This document shows, piece after piece, positions 48,148 to 60,226 of a stretch of DNA of 64,000 bases. Made by a program: the position numbers and the translations under genes. Position 1 is the first letter of the stretch. Each line of letters opens with the position of its first letter. The notes beneath the pieces were generated by a model. It was given only the letters and a program-made list of their open reading frames with translations. It searched no databases and was not told the origin of the DNA. The stretch comes from Charina bottae. Taxonomy: Eukaryota; Chordata; Lepidosauria; Squamata; Charinaidae. The stretch covers positions 21,805,105 through 21,869,104 of the forward strand of contig JALMGJ010000018.1 in the NCBI GenBank assembly GCA_023362775.1. The letters are read 5' to 3'.

Positions 48148-49150
48148 ACTACAGTACCGGGGCTGAGCTGCAGACGTCTGGACGCCCCGCAGGCGGCAGC
48201 AAAGGAGGCCGAACGCTCCTGGCTCTGGGCTGCCCGCTAGCGCTCCTCCCGGGTTCGGCAGCCGCGGGTCCCGGGGGCAGCCCTTCCTCCCCGGCTGGTT
48301 CACGTCGCCGCCGCCGCCGCCGCCGCCTCCCGCGGGGGGGGGGGGGGGATGCCTGCCAAGGGCGAGCCCAGGCGCTGGGACAGTGGCTCCACCCATGCCA
48401 GGCCCCGCAGCCTCTCGGAGCAAACTTCCCGCTTGGGAGAGCGCGGCAGGACGGGCGCCCCTCCTGCCTCCCCCGGCTCCAGCCGTCGCAGCCTCCGAGC
48501 AGGTCGCTCCTGCCTCTCGCGAGCACACCTGGGCCGGGCCGGCCCTGCCCGAAGGTGGCACCCACGCGGGATGCCCCGCCAGCAGCCCAGCGCAGGAGGA
48601 GGGAGCCAGCAGCAGCAGCAGCAGCAGCAGCAGAAAGCCGACGCGCCGCGCGGAAAAGACAAACCGAGCACCCGCCCGCGCCTGCCCTCCACGAGGACTG
48701 GAAGCTTGGCCGAGGCGAGTGGCCCGGAAGGCGTCCGCTGAGCGGTGAGCGCGCGAAGAGGCCGCTTTCCCTGGGGGTCGGCAGCGGCGAAGGGGTCGCA
48801 GGGATGCGGCAGGAGCGGGAGGCGGGTAGGTCAGAAAAAAACTTTTCTGCGCGTTCCGGGAACGGCCCTCGCCGCCCGCCCTTCCCCGCCGGTGAGGAAG
48901 ACTTCCATTTCCCGTTTTACTCACCGAGGCGAAGCAGCAGCTGTTGCAACCCGGCTGAGAAGCTTCTCTCCTCGGAGGAGAGCGGCGTTGCTCCTCCCTC
49001 GTTTTCTCCCCGGAGTAGATCAGGGGGGTTGCTCCCGTTCCCAAGCCCGGGTTACGCGGCAAAAAGCGCCCCCCACCCCCGAACCGGGAGGAAGGGAAGG
49101 GAAGCCTGTCCTGCCGGCGCAAAGGCGACGGGCCGGATTCCGGCTTGCTC
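48148..49150 (+). promoter_or_regulatory. CpG island, probable GDPD2 promoter
   Basis: About 1 kb is very rich in G, C and CpG, with a CGCCGC run near 48307-48328. It is the nearest island upstream of GDPD2, whose start-codon exon is preceded by a splice acceptor and so needs an upstream first exon. A canonical donor-like site, GCG/GTGAGC, lies at 48744-48745 on the plus strand and could end that exon. Long open frames on both strands here, up to 362 codons, are low complexity and have no recognisable domain. The assignment to GDPD2 is inference from position and orientation. An unrelated or divergent transcript is possible. Confidence 0.6.
48607..48633 (+). repeat. (CAG)9 trinucleotide repeat
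   Basis: Nine uninterrupted CAG units lie inside the CpG island. If the 48744 donor is used, the repeat would fall in a 5' untranslated exon. Confidence 0.9.
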
Positions 49151-51001
49151 CTTTTCCCCAGGAATGTAAACTTGGAAAGTTCGGGAGATTTTTTTTAGAA
49201 GGCCCAAGTAAGAACAGCCGTCCGACTTGGCCATCTTCGGGAGAAATAAAGCTCTCCTTCATTCACGCGGGCCGCAGCCTCCCCCTCCCCACCCGAATTG
49301 CGCAAGGGCTTCTTTGCAGTAACAGCAGCTGGTCTTGGGCCAAGTTTCTGCAAAGGTTACCGGAGCGAGCCGCGGCAGTCTCCCCCTCCCCAAAACACCC
49401 GGCATTGCAAGACCATTGTTCGGCAGGGAGGCTGGGGCTTTTGAGCTGCATAGCCAGCCTGCCCTCCCCCCTCCCCGCCCCCAGCCCGCTGTCCTTGTGC
49501 ACCAAGGCCTGACGCCTTGGTGGTAACCATGCCAACCCCTTCCCCAGGTCTGAGAGGCCTGGGCCGGGCTGGAGGGCCTCCTGCAAGCGCCTTTGTCGGG
49601 TGGTCTGCACGGGGGTCCCTCCGTGGGAAGAATGCTGCTGCTGTGCCCCCACCCTTCTGCCCCAATTCTTTGCAGATGCAGCGCCATGACAAACGCCCCC
49701 ACGCCCACCTCTCCCGAAGTCTCTTTCCCACGAAAGGAAAAAATAGGGTCCCTGGTTCTTCCCCAGGGGAGTCTGCAATCCAGAGCACGGGGAAGGGGAG
49801 GCCCTGCCCCACGGCTGAGCTGCGCTGCTCTCCAGCCCCACCTGAGCCACCCCAGCGAGAACTTGGCTGCCTCCTTGCTGATTCCTCTCCCGGCCGGCCC
49901 CCCTGACTCTGCAAGGGAAGGGGGCAGACTCCCACCAGCGTTGCCCTGCGCTGCCCTTGGAGGCTCTCGGATGAATAGGGGGCCAGGCTGCTTTAGCTGC
50001 TGGGCAGCTGAGGAGGACGGAAGGCTGGGCCAAGAGGGAGCGACAGCAAGGAGGTGGCCGTTAGGGGTGAGTGGGGAGGGCCCAGGGGCAGGTGTAGCAG
50101 TGGGGGGGGGTCTGTGTGCTTTTCTGGCACTGTGGACGTGACGTGTTCACGCCTCTGAGTTCAAGGCCCCTGGTTGGTGCTGCACACGTAGGTAGCGCTC
50201 TGGTCCTCTGCGACTAGGCCAGGTTTGATTAGCATACACCACGGTTTAGAAATCACACTTTGCACACTGCAGTGTTACCATTCTCTTCGATTGGTAACAC
50301 TGCAGTAAAGCAGAAGGAGACCGGTTCTTGCATCACCGGCTTGCCCGTAGAATGGTTTCTGTATGAGTAGTTAGGTTTTAAACCCTTGATTAGGAAAAGC
50401 AAACATGTCGCTACCTGCCTTGAGTGCTCACCTGAAGACAAATCAAGTGGTAATGGTTTGGTTTGTGACCTGGGATCCGGGGCATCGTGCTCCAGCAGCC
50501 ACGCGTGGGGCACAGCACGCGAACCCAGGCGACTGCTCCCTGCACCCCCACTCCCTCCCGGGGCAGGGTGAGGGCGATGCCCGGCCTTCCTTCGCCGGCC
50601 TCCCGTCTCTCTTCCTCACCTGGGAGAAGGTGGCGGGTTAAACGGCTTACTAAGCTGCCTCCGTGCGCTGCGGGCTTGCTCCAGCTTGCAGCTTTGGGGT
50701 GGGGCGCACCGGGCCAGGCTGCACAGGTTTCTGTGCCTGGTGCCTGATCTGGATTGGCCTCTCCTGGGAATGCGCTGGGGAGTGTGCCAGGGGATGAGTG
50801 AGAGGCAGCGATCGTGCTGAGCTCTCCTCCCCCTTGCCAAACCGTCCCTGCAGCTGGGGCGGTGGAAAGAGCGAGGGGCGGGCGGGCGGGCAGGGGGTCC
50901 GGGTAATCTCGTCTCTCCTGCGTGGCCCCGTCCTTCCCAGAAGCGCGCACCTGCCTGCCTGCCTGCCTGGCCCACCAGCTGCTGCCTGTGCTACCTTGCA
51001 G
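49151..51001. other. GC-rich intron or upstream region of GDPD2
   Basis: No coding exon is recognised. The segment is probably GDPD2 intron 1 if transcription starts in the CpG island. It ends in a strong acceptor, GTGCTACCTTGCAG (AG at 51000-51001). It also holds a GCCTGCCTGCCTG run near 50951 and the hairpin at 50266-50306. Confidence 0.45.
50266..50306. repeat. Perfect 15-bp hairpin
   Basis: ACTGCAGTGTTACCA at 50266-50280 is the exact reverse complement of 50292-50306, with an 11-bp loop. It does not resemble the other MITEs in the window. Confidence 0.8.
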
Positions 51002-51034
51002 GGCCGGCTGCCCCTCCCCAAGAGGCGACTGACC
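51002..51034 (+). other. GDPD2: GDPD2 5' untranslated part of the first coding exon
   Basis: The AG at 51000-51001 follows a pyrimidine-rich tract, so the exon probably starts at 51002. The start context GACCATGG has A at -3 and G at +4, a strong vertebrate initiation context. Confidence 0.6.
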
Positions 51035-54000
51035 ATGGCGAAGGTCGGTGGGCGCTGCGGTTTTTGCACCACCTGCCTCCTCGGACTCTTCAGCTGCCAC
51101 TGGACTCACAGTAAGAAGGGCCTGGAGGCGAGCAAGGTGTGTGCGCAAGCAGGGGCGCCCGGAAAGGGCAAGGGGGCTGCAGTCCCTCCGGGGGGTGGCG
51201 GCGGCCACACGGTGTCTCTGCCGCTGTGGGAAGGGAGCCTGGGGGTGCCAAGCGTGTCTCGGGATGGAGCGACCCCAGTCCCGGGCTGCAGCCTCTTCCT
51301 CCCACGTTCCTGACAGTCGGCCCCACTCCTCCAGACCCGTCCCGGACTGCGTCCCCAAATAAGCTGGACGCTGGCTAACCCCCTTGATCCTTGTGGGAAG
51401 CCTGGGTGGGCTGTCTGAACAGGCTGAGGATCCCTCCCTCCCCCCACCCCCCGGGAGCAAAACTCAAGACCGCCGCTGCAGCCAAGCGGGGAAGCGCCTC
51501 CATGGCGGAGGTGGGCTGGCTCGGAGGGTCATCCATCTGAGCCCCCTGGCTGGGGGGTTCTGGGCTGGCCTCGCCGGCTGACCCCTTCCTCTGCTCCGCA
51601 GTGCAACGGTGTCTGGTTCTTCCTCCTCTTCTGGGTTTGCCTTCTTACTCTGGCCTGGCTCTATCTGGCCCTCGTCACCCTCAACGACTTCCACAACCTC
51701 AACGAGTGAGTAGAAGGCGCCATCTGCCTGCCCCCCCCCACCCATCGTGCCCCTTTCTGACCTCTCTGTGAGCTTTACCTGAGCCCCCTCTCCACAGGTT
51801 CCTCTTCCAGAAGACGGAATGGTGGCTCGACTGGTCAGTGGTGATGCTCTCCGCAACCGCCACCCTGGTCACCTACTCCTCTCTACTCCTGGTAGGGCCT
51901 CTTTTTTATCTTTCCTTCCATGTTTGCCCCCCTTCCCTGCCCCCCGGAATGTCCTGGCCCAGCCTTGCAGTGGTCAGGGAGTGAAGCTCCCTGGGCTCCG
52001 AGCACATGTCTAATATATAAATTAAATAAATAAAAATAAATAAATAAATCTCCCCCCTCTCTTGTTGATGGTACGGGAGTGTCTTCAGGGTGTAACTGAA
52101 AGTTTATAAACAATTTGGGCTCTGTAATTCATGGGGGAGGGGGGAGGGGGGAGTGCGGCATCAGCATCTAGCAGAGTAATCTCTGCAATATGGAGAGGCC
52201 GATATCTTCCTGGCACAACGGAGCTACCGGTTCACTTTGAAGAACTGACAAGCAAGTTTCTCCAGCTCAAGTTAGCCAAAATTAGGTGGCAAAGCAGGCA
52301 GGCAAGCCTCTCAAAGCCAAAGGGCAGGGGTGCTGAGGAGGGTGGTTCGTGTTTAGCCGCTGGTGCCCTTGGGCTCTGAAGGGGGGCAGGAGAGTTAGGT
52401 CGGCAGACAAGGAAAGAGATGCGGGTTTTGTAAGTCAGGTCGAAATGTTCTCCTGGTGTATGGTAATCTTCACCAACCCGTTTCTCTCCAGAAGTATTGG
52501 GCTACATGGGGTGGAGGGAACTCGTAGTCCAGAAGGTTGCTTGGGTGGGTAAGATTCGCATAAGCTCCAGAGCGTCTCAATTCAGGGTCTTCCCGAGGGA
52601 GGCCGCCCGTCCTGCCCTCTTAAAGGTTTTCTCCTCCTCGTCCCAGCAGCTGTGTGTGTGGGGGGGCTGTATTCATGTTTTCCTTCATTTTCACCCCAGA
52701 TTTTGGCCCTCTGCCTACAGCTCTGCCACCAGCCCCTGAAGCTACATTGGATCCACAAGGTAACACGGCGACAACTTCTCGCTCGCCGCCCTTCCCTTTC
52801 CTTCGCAGAAGCCTTCGCACGAGGTTCTCTGCTGCGGTCTGTTCATGGTCCCCTTTCGGTGTGAGGCTCCTTATGCCTCTCTGGGACACCTTCCACTTGA
52901 GCGTCCGTTGCCAACACACCAACGGCTGAAAGGTCACGTAGGGCATCGCCTCCTCCTTGGGCAGAAGTTCCTCAGAAGTTCTCCTGGGCCTTGAAGCTGT
53001 CTCCTCCGTTTCTTCCAGGGCCTCCTGATCCTGACTGCGCTGGTGGTAGCAGCGGCCTTTGTGGGGCTGGAAATGCAGTGGTCCGAACAGTGGGAAAGTG
53101 CCCACATCTCCCTACAGGTAGGAGTCCTTCGAAGGGAGCTCAGGGGCGCCGCGTGCCTGCCACTTTAAGCCGCGGCCCGTGCAGAGAGTTGTCCGTCCAG
53201 CTCCGTTCTTGCCCCACCTGCTTGCCCAGCTGCAGCAGATGACTTGGCATTTCGTGTGTGGGGAGATGCACAGCTGCTTCCATGGGGCCCTGGGTGATGG
53301 AGGCTGGGCAGCCATATGGTGGGAATATCCGAGCTCTGGACGAGCAGCCCCGTGGGCCAATGGTCAGACCTTTGGACTCCGTGCAACTGGCAGGCTGGGA
53401 GCACTCAGTGGGAGCCAACTGCATGCCATCTGGCAGGGAAGAATCTCCAGAGACAGGTATTCCATGCCACAGCATTATAGCTCCCTGCGTGAGGACCGAA
53501 GAAGGCCGGGAAGTGGGAAGTTGCATGTTCTGGTTGAGGGCCAGCAGCTGGAGAAATAATTACATAAGGACTCGGTTTGAAAAATACAAGCGATGTTGTG
53601 CTTTTTCCTTCAGGGAGTGGGGGCGAACCCCTCCCCTGACGTGGCTGCCCTTCTCCCTAATCCTGGGCAGATGCAGGGCATAGCTTCTGCCGCAGCGTCC
53701 CCAGCCCGACTTTCCCTCCGGACCATCCGCGGCCGGGGGGGCTCCCTCGGAAAGCCCGATCAACTCTCGTTGTTTCCCTGCCAGGCGACCGGCCCCTTCT
53801 TGCACATCGGAGCAGTGGCGGGCTTGACGATGCTTGCCTGGCCGGTAGCAGACTGCTTCTACCGCATCTCCTGCACAGGTACTGGGGAGGGGTGGTACTT
53901 ATTGTTCTTTATCGATTGAAGCCCAGTTGGGGTTGAGCCCGAGCGCTAGTTCCAAGATGACGCCTCTTCAGTACGCGCTGACGCAGCTTCCTCCTGGGCT

Positions 54001-57000
54001 GTTAAAAGGTGCCTGTGGGCTCATCCACGGGCCCCTGGAAGTTGGGGGTCTAGGATTTAGTGTCCCCAAGTGCGTTGTGGAGCTGTTTCCTTAGGATCAC
54101 CTGGCAGCATTCTGGCAGTATCGAAGGCAGGAAACGGAGGAAGAGTCCCATGTTGTGGGATGTCATATTCCAGCTGAATGCCGGGAGAACCTTCCTAAAC
54201 GCAAGAGCAGTACATCCCTGGGGCCAGTCCCAAGGGGAGATGGTGGGCTGCCCGTTGCTGGGTGTATTTAACCAGAATCTGGGCAGCCGTCTGTGGGGGA
54301 TGTGCCAGTTTGGATTCCTACGCTGAGCAGGGGCTTCAACCCCAGGGCTGCTTCCAACCCCACAATTCTAGGGATCTGTGGAGGGAGAGAAGACTCCTAG
54401 GATTAATGGACAGGTGAAGACCAGTCAACTCTCATGGTGGCCAGATAGACTCTGGGAAAGCTGGCCTGGGGATCCGGCAGCCATCTTCAAGCGGACCGAG
54501 GGCCCCCCACGGACCACTCAGGGTCATTTTCCATGTCTGTTGCTGCAGCTCTCCGGATCCTTCTCCTGCTCTTCTACCTGGCCGCAATGTTGGCTTTATA
54601 CCTGGCCCCCCTGGGCATCGACTCTCCCTGCTTCTTGGAGCAGAGCCAGCTTCCTCCCAAACCAGATCTGTTTGGGCACCGTGGGGCTCCCATGGTAAGC
54701 ACCTCCCTCTCGGGAGACCAGAGGGACAAAGAAGACGAAAGGACAGGCCTTGGTGGTGGCTTCTAGGTGCCCCCCCCCCCGCTTCTTATTCACACCTATT
54801 TCAGCAATGGCACGCTTACAGATGTTATGCTCCAAAAAGATGTGCACTGGAATGGAACTGGCATGCTCCTAGGGCCTCCCACTGGGGAGACCCTGCAGAA
54901 GCATTTCAAGAAACTGAAATATCTGGATGCTTCTTCTGGTCATGGCCACGGAGATTATTTTTTTTTAGATTTTCTATCCCGCCTTTATTATTTTTATAAA
55001 TAACTCAAGGCGGGAAACATACCTAATACTCCTTCCTCCTCCTATTTTCCTCACAACAACCACCCTGTGAGGTGAGTTGGGCTGGGAGAAAGTGACTGGC
55101 CCAAAGTCACCCAGCCGGCTTTCCTGCCTAAGGCGGGACTAGAACTCTCAGTCTCCTGGTTTGCCATTGGCTCCTTCCTAGGGCTGAGAGAGTGACTGGC
55201 CCAAGGTCACCCAGCCGGCTTTCGTGCCTAAGGCGGGACTAGAACTCCCAGTCTCCTGGTTTGCCATTGGCTCCTTCCTAGGGCTGAGAGAGAGTGACTG
55301 GCCCAAGGTCACCCAGCCGGCTTTCGTGCCTAAGGCGGGACTAGAACTCTCAGTCTCCTGGTTTGCCATTGGCTCCTTCCTAGGGCTGAGAGACAGGGAC
55401 TGGCCCAAGGTCACCCAGCCGGCTTTCCTGCCTAAGGCGGGACTAGAACTCTCAGTCTCCTGGTTTGCCATTGGCTCCTTCCTAGGGCTGAGAGAGTGAG
55501 TGACTGGCCCAGTCACCCAGCCGGCTTTCGTGCCTAAGGCGGGACTAGAACTCTCAGTCTCCTGGTTTGCCATTGGCTCCTTCCTAGGGCTGAGAGAGTG
55601 AGTGACTGGCCCAAAGTCACCCAGCCGGCTTTCGTGCCTAAGGCGGGACTAGAACTCTCAGTCTCCTGGTTTGCCATTGGCTCCTTCCTAGGGCTGAGAG
55701 AGTGAGTGACTGGCCCAAAGTCACCCAGCCGGCTTTCGTGCCTAAGACGGGACTAGAACTCACCGTCTCTTGGTGTCTAGCCTGGAGCCTTCAGTACTGG
55801 ACCAAACTGGCTCTCATGGACAACAATGGAGCACCAGCTGGAAGATGGTGCTAGGATATCCAGTCAGGATTAGTTTTTGTAGTTTTGGGGAAACATCTTC
55901 AGCAGTCTTCCCCAACTGAGTGCGTTCCATACTCCCAGTGGCTGTATTGGGTAGGGAGGTGGGGAGGTGAAGCCCAACGCATCTGGAATGCACCAGGGTG
56001 GAGGAGCCGTCTTGAGGCTTTCCTCCCTAATACAGCTGTTTCCACCAAGACAGGATGTCCTTAAAACAGCAGCAGCTCTTCCCATGCTAACTTTTGCAAC
56101 CTAGCCTTGCTGGGATTTTTCTGCCTATTCCTCTTGGATGAGGAGGAGGTCCCAGCTCCAGACCACCTCTTTCTCGTACGGACCCTCTGTCCTGCCAACA
56201 TTGTGCCACCTGAAAGTTGATGTTGAATCCCCCTGGAGAGTTGGGGGGCATGAGCCACAGGCTACGAAGTCAGTGTATCAGTGGGTGGACCCCAAACCCT
56301 CCACATCACCTTCATTTTCCCCCGTCCAGCTTGCACCAGAGAACACTATGATGTCCTTCCAGAAGGCAGTCGACTGTGGCGTGAGTGTCTTAGAAACAGA
56401 TGTCCTGGTGAGGTAAGAGACCGACTGAACAGTGAAGGGTCTGTCGGAAGATTCTGGCAGTGGACGGGAATTCCTGGCTTTGTGAGGCATCTATCCAAAT
56501 GCTTCCTCGTCCCCCACACAGGAAAGAAAGGTCCAGAATCCAGTTTTCTTTTTTTTTCACTCCCAGTGCTGATGGGATCCCTTTCCTCATGCACGATGAG
56601 AAGCTCTTACGGACCACAAACATCCAAGAGGTGTTTCCCACCCAAGCCCAGTCCAATGCCAGCACCTTCAACTGGACACAGCTGCAGCAGCTGGATGCCG
56701 GCAGCTGGTTCTTGCAGGTGGGAGCAGGATGGTGCTGCTGGATCAATACGGGGTTGGGTTGGGCTTGGCTGAACATGCAGCTTGTTCATCTGGATTTGGT
56801 TGATTTTGCGGGGTGAACCACCTTGGATTCTGTGGAGCATGGTTGATAGGGAATGTTGTGTGTCAGAAAGCAGATGGAAAAGTGACTCGGTACTAATTTT
56901 TACAAGGGGAGGATTCTGCACCTGCACAAAAGCAAAATAAAGGAACACAACCAGGGCATTGTAGCAGAAGTCCTTACTCTTGAAGAGCCTTCCATGCTCT

Positions 57001-60000
57001 TAACTTTTGGCAACCAGGAGCTGCAGGACCCTTTCTTTTTCCTCTAGCAGTAACCTCATTTCTGTTGCCACTTACACATTAAAATAGGGTAGGGGGAGAA
57101 CTCCCCTCTGGCATGTCTCCAGATGTGTTGGACTACAAGTAGCATTTCTGTCAGAAACGCCCGTGCTTTCTAGGGGCGATGGGACTGAGAGAGAGGCTGG
57201 TTTTGAACTCCTTCACTCATGGGGCCACCTTATATGCCGACAGACCTGCTCAATGGCCCAGTGAGAAGTTGGACTCGCATAGACAGCTCGGTAGATGAAG
57301 GGTAGCCTGCCCAACCCCAGTGAGTGATTGTGCCTCAGTTGCTGCAGCAGCAGCAGCTGGGCTCACTGGCTTCCTTCCCTCTACCAGAAGCATCCCTTCC
57401 CCACGGCATGGAGCCTTTCAGAAGAAGAGATGGTCCAGGCCAGGAGACAGCACATTTTGTCTCTGAAGGAGCTGCTGGACGAGGCCAAGAGGCGCCAGGT
57501 GTCCGTCATGTTTGACCTGCGGCCAGAGGAAGACCCCCACTACGAGCACCTTGTCAACATCACAGTGGAGACAGTCCTCCGGTCGGGCATCGCCCCAGAG
57601 CTGGTGAGCTTTCCCCGTGCCAAGTAGGGCAAACCCATCTTCCAGGCAGCACCCAGACGTTTGGGTTCGTGGAGATCATATGTGGCCAGAGAAAGGGAAT
57701 GCGTACCTCCCCTTGGAAAATGGATTTCAGGGCAGTCTTATGCTATCTGGTCCTCTCCAGAGTGTGACCCTGAAAGGTTACATCAGTGTTTCTCAACCTC
57801 AGCAACTTTAAGATGCGTGGACTTCAACTCCCAGAATTCTTGTCAATGGCCATGCTGGCTGGGGAATTCTAGGAGTTGAAGTCCACTCATCTTAAAGTTG
57901 CTGAGGTTGAGAAACCCTGGGTTACAGGATTGAAGTCAGATCTTTTCCCTGCTCCAGATCCACAGAACCTGAGCCACGTCTTCCTGCATTAGGGAGGCCT
58001 CCCGATTCTAGCTCCTGCAGGTGACATTAGGCCACTGTGTGACCGAGGGTGAACGGACCCTGCTTCATCCTCCCTCTTCCCTGCCCTCAGATCCTGTGGC
58101 TGCCTGACGGGTTTCGGGAGCAGGTGGAACAGCGAGCACCAAGGTTCCAGCAGGTCTATGGCTCCAAAAGCTTGGGCAACGAGACAAGGCCGCTGCGGGT
58201 CAACCTCCCTTACCAAAATCTGAGCAGCACAGAAATCAGGTTAGAGCTGGTGGTGGGCTCTTTCCTGGTCAGGTCAGCGCATATCCCAGCCACAACTGAG
58301 GACACCAGGCCAGCTTTTATGATGGCAGGTGTAGGATTGGCAACGTGGGGCGTGGAAGGCAAAGGTCTCTGGAGCCAAGAGGACGACAGACAGGGTTGGG
58401 AGGGCTGAAGCTGAGCAGCAGTGCTCTGCCTAACTTCCGCCCGCCCCCTCCAATAACCAGGTAGCAAAAGCTGGAAACCAACCAACGAAAGACGTGTGAT
58501 CTTTGGACAGTTTTTGCACGCGGAGGCTTCAAACGCCCAGAGCTTGGGATGAAGCCGCAGCCTTACTCAAGCCCTTCCATGCAAACTTGTGCGATTATGT
58601 GTTGGTGCTGACCCCCCCCCTTTATTGGCACCCCCCCCCTCTGCAGGGAATACCGCCGTGACAACATCTCAGTCAACCTGTATGTGGTAAATGCCCCGTG
58701 GCTCTTCTCCGTCCTGTGGTGTGCGGGGACTAGTTCAGTCACCACCAATGCCTGCCAGGTGCTACAGAAGATGCAGGGCCCCGTCTGGCTGCTGGTAAGG
58801 CAGCAGGGGGTGGGGGGTACCCCTGTGTCTGCTGCAGCCCGGTCTGGCTCCCTGGGAAAAGGCGGCCAGCCAGCTAGCTGCCCCCCCCCCCTTCCAGCCT
58901 GAAGCCCCCCCCCCATGTGCCTCCTGTGTTTCTCCCAGCCTCGTGCCACGTATCAGATGATCTGGATTGTGACAGACTGTGTCTCTTTCCTGCTCGTTCT
59001 CTGGGCTTTCTTGCTGCTAAAGTGAGTACCAAGTGAACAGAGATGAGGAACCTCCTTTAGACGACCACAGAGCATCTTCCAGCTGGCCAGCTCTGTGCAG
59101 GTGTATCTTCTCAGCAAGGTGCCATCACCATTTTGGATGTTTGTGAATGCGCACCTGTGCACATAACGGGCGTTAGAGCAGATGGAGATCCAAGTGCTTT
59201 CTACCAGAAGGTAGAACGGATCTCGTCTACAGAAGCACGTACCAAAATCTTGCTCAAGGACAGAGCACCGTCTAACTCAGTGTCTCTCAACCTTGGCAAC
59301 TTTAAGATGTGTGGACTTCAACTCCCAGATGCCGGCTGGGGAATTCTGGGAGTTGAAGTCCACTCATCTTAAAGTTGCCAAGGTTGAGAAACACTGGTCT
59401 AACTCCTCTCAAGTGCGTAGTTCCTGATCTACGTATTCACAGAGGGGGTAAATAAGGTTCTGCCTGTTGAACTCGCCTACAGGAGTGTCCAAATTCAGCC
59501 TTCCTATATCCCCCTTCCCCTGCTCCATATTTGCCCCGAGTTCCGAATGACTCGAGTGTCCTGGATGGTGGTCTTTTCCTGGCGGCTTTGAGAGAAGAGT
59601 CCTTGTGCGTAGTGTGGAGCACCGCGTGGCCTGGGTCCCCCCGTGCCACAGGCATCAACCTGAACCTCTTTGCTCTCCCGCTGCACCCTGGCCTTCCGTC
59701 CAGATGCCAAGAGGGCAGGGCGGCAGAGGGGCTCGCTTGCTTCTGATGTAATTTTTCTCTTCTTGCAGAAGATGGTCTCAGAAGAAGGACTCAGGAGGTA
59801 AAGCTGGGCTTTTGGGACGACGGGGTATTTCCACTCTGTGACAAACAAACAAAATGCCACTTTGGCACATAAATAGCTGGACAGGCAACCAGTAAAGGGT
59901 GTATGGGGGAGGGAAAGGGGTCTCGCCAGCATCCTGGGAAATCTGAACTTTGCAGGGGCTCTGCCCTACTAGCCGCCCCCCTTCTTGTCCCCTTAAGCAG

Positions 60001-60226
60001 CTTCAGACAAGGCTTGCTTTTCATTCAACGTTGAATGAAAGTTGCTTACTCCAAGTTTGGCGGCATGTTCCCTTCCCCGCCTATGCGCTGCATTTAAAAA
60101 AGGGGCCGCAGAAAGAGTCAGGCCCCAGGCTGACCAGCTGCAGCCACTCACCCCCACCTCCTCGTGCCCCCAGGTTCCGACTCGGACGTGCTCCTGACGA
60201 AGATCCACAGCCTGTTGTCCGAGTGA
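51035..60226 (+). CDS. GDPD2: GDPD2 (GDE3), glycerophosphodiester phosphodiesterase, 15 coding exons
   Basis: Exons: 51035-51136, 51602-51705, 51798-51891, 52700-52759, 53019-53117, 53785-53878, 54549-54694, 56330-56412, 56567-56717, 57388-57603, 58091-58239, 58647-58794, 58939-59021, 59769-59797 and 60174-60226. All introns are GT-AG and phases join without a stop, giving 536 residues (human about 539). A short cytosolic N-terminus (CxxCxxC-like) leads to five membrane segments at about residues 38-215. An extracellular GDPD domain follows, with HRGAP at 228-232, E255, D257 and the second catalytic H270, so the catalytic set is intact. A sixth membrane segment lies near residues 490-515, then a short tail ending [11 protein letters not shown]. 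The sequence resembles GDPD2 more than GDPD5 or GDPD4, for example [11 protein letters not shown] and LLTKIHSLL against human AWPVADTFYRI and LLTRINNFM. In mammals GDE3 hydrolyses glycerophosphoinositol and can release GPI-anchored proteins at the plasma membrane. It is linked to osteoblast differentiation. Confidence 0.93.
54960..55815 (-). mobile_element. tRNA-SINE with seven tandem core units in GDPD2 intron 7
   Basis: It lies antisense to GDPD2. The tail (CTATCCCGCCTTTATTATTT on the plus strand) is at 54970-55060. Seven cores follow, with markers near 55121, 55223, 55325, 55427, 55527, 55632 and 55737. The tRNA head closes near 55815 (GGACCAAACTGGCTCT on the plus strand). Spacing is less regular than in the other arrays because of small GAGT insertions. 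It fills about half of the 1.6-kb intron and does not touch the splice sites. Confidence 0.9.
57784..57919. mobile_element. Palindromic hAT MITE, complete, in GDPD2 intron 10
   Basis: Ends are CAGTGTTTCTCAACC and GGTTGAGAAACCCTG. The arms fold back over nearly the whole length around a short centre. Flanks GGTTACAT and GGTTACAG match at 7 of 8 positions, an 8-bp hAT-type target duplication. Confidence 0.85.
59278..59396. mobile_element. Palindromic hAT MITE, complete, in GDPD2 intron 13
   Basis: Ends are CAGTGTCTCTCAACC and GGTTGAGAAACACTG. A perfect 8-bp target duplication GTCTAACT lies at 59270-59277 and 59397-59404. This is the clearest member of the family and fixes its boundaries and hAT class. 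Confidence 0.92.
60019..60040. repeat. Perfect 22-bp palindrome in the last GDPD2 intron
   Basis: The sequence reads the same on both strands around AACGTT at its centre, with no spacer. It lies 134 bp before the last exon. Confidence 0.85.

Noticed and set aside
48034..49122. 362-codon minus-strand open frame
   Set aside because: It sits in the CpG island upstream of GDPD2, has homopolymer-like Leu, Cys and Gly runs from trinucleotide repeats, and spans a palindromic MITE.
51110..51115. Alternative donor GTAAGA inside the first GDPD2 coding exon
   Set aside because: Using it would drop the KKGLEASK segment and break the reading frame into exon 2. The donor at 51137 keeps the frame and matches the human exon border.
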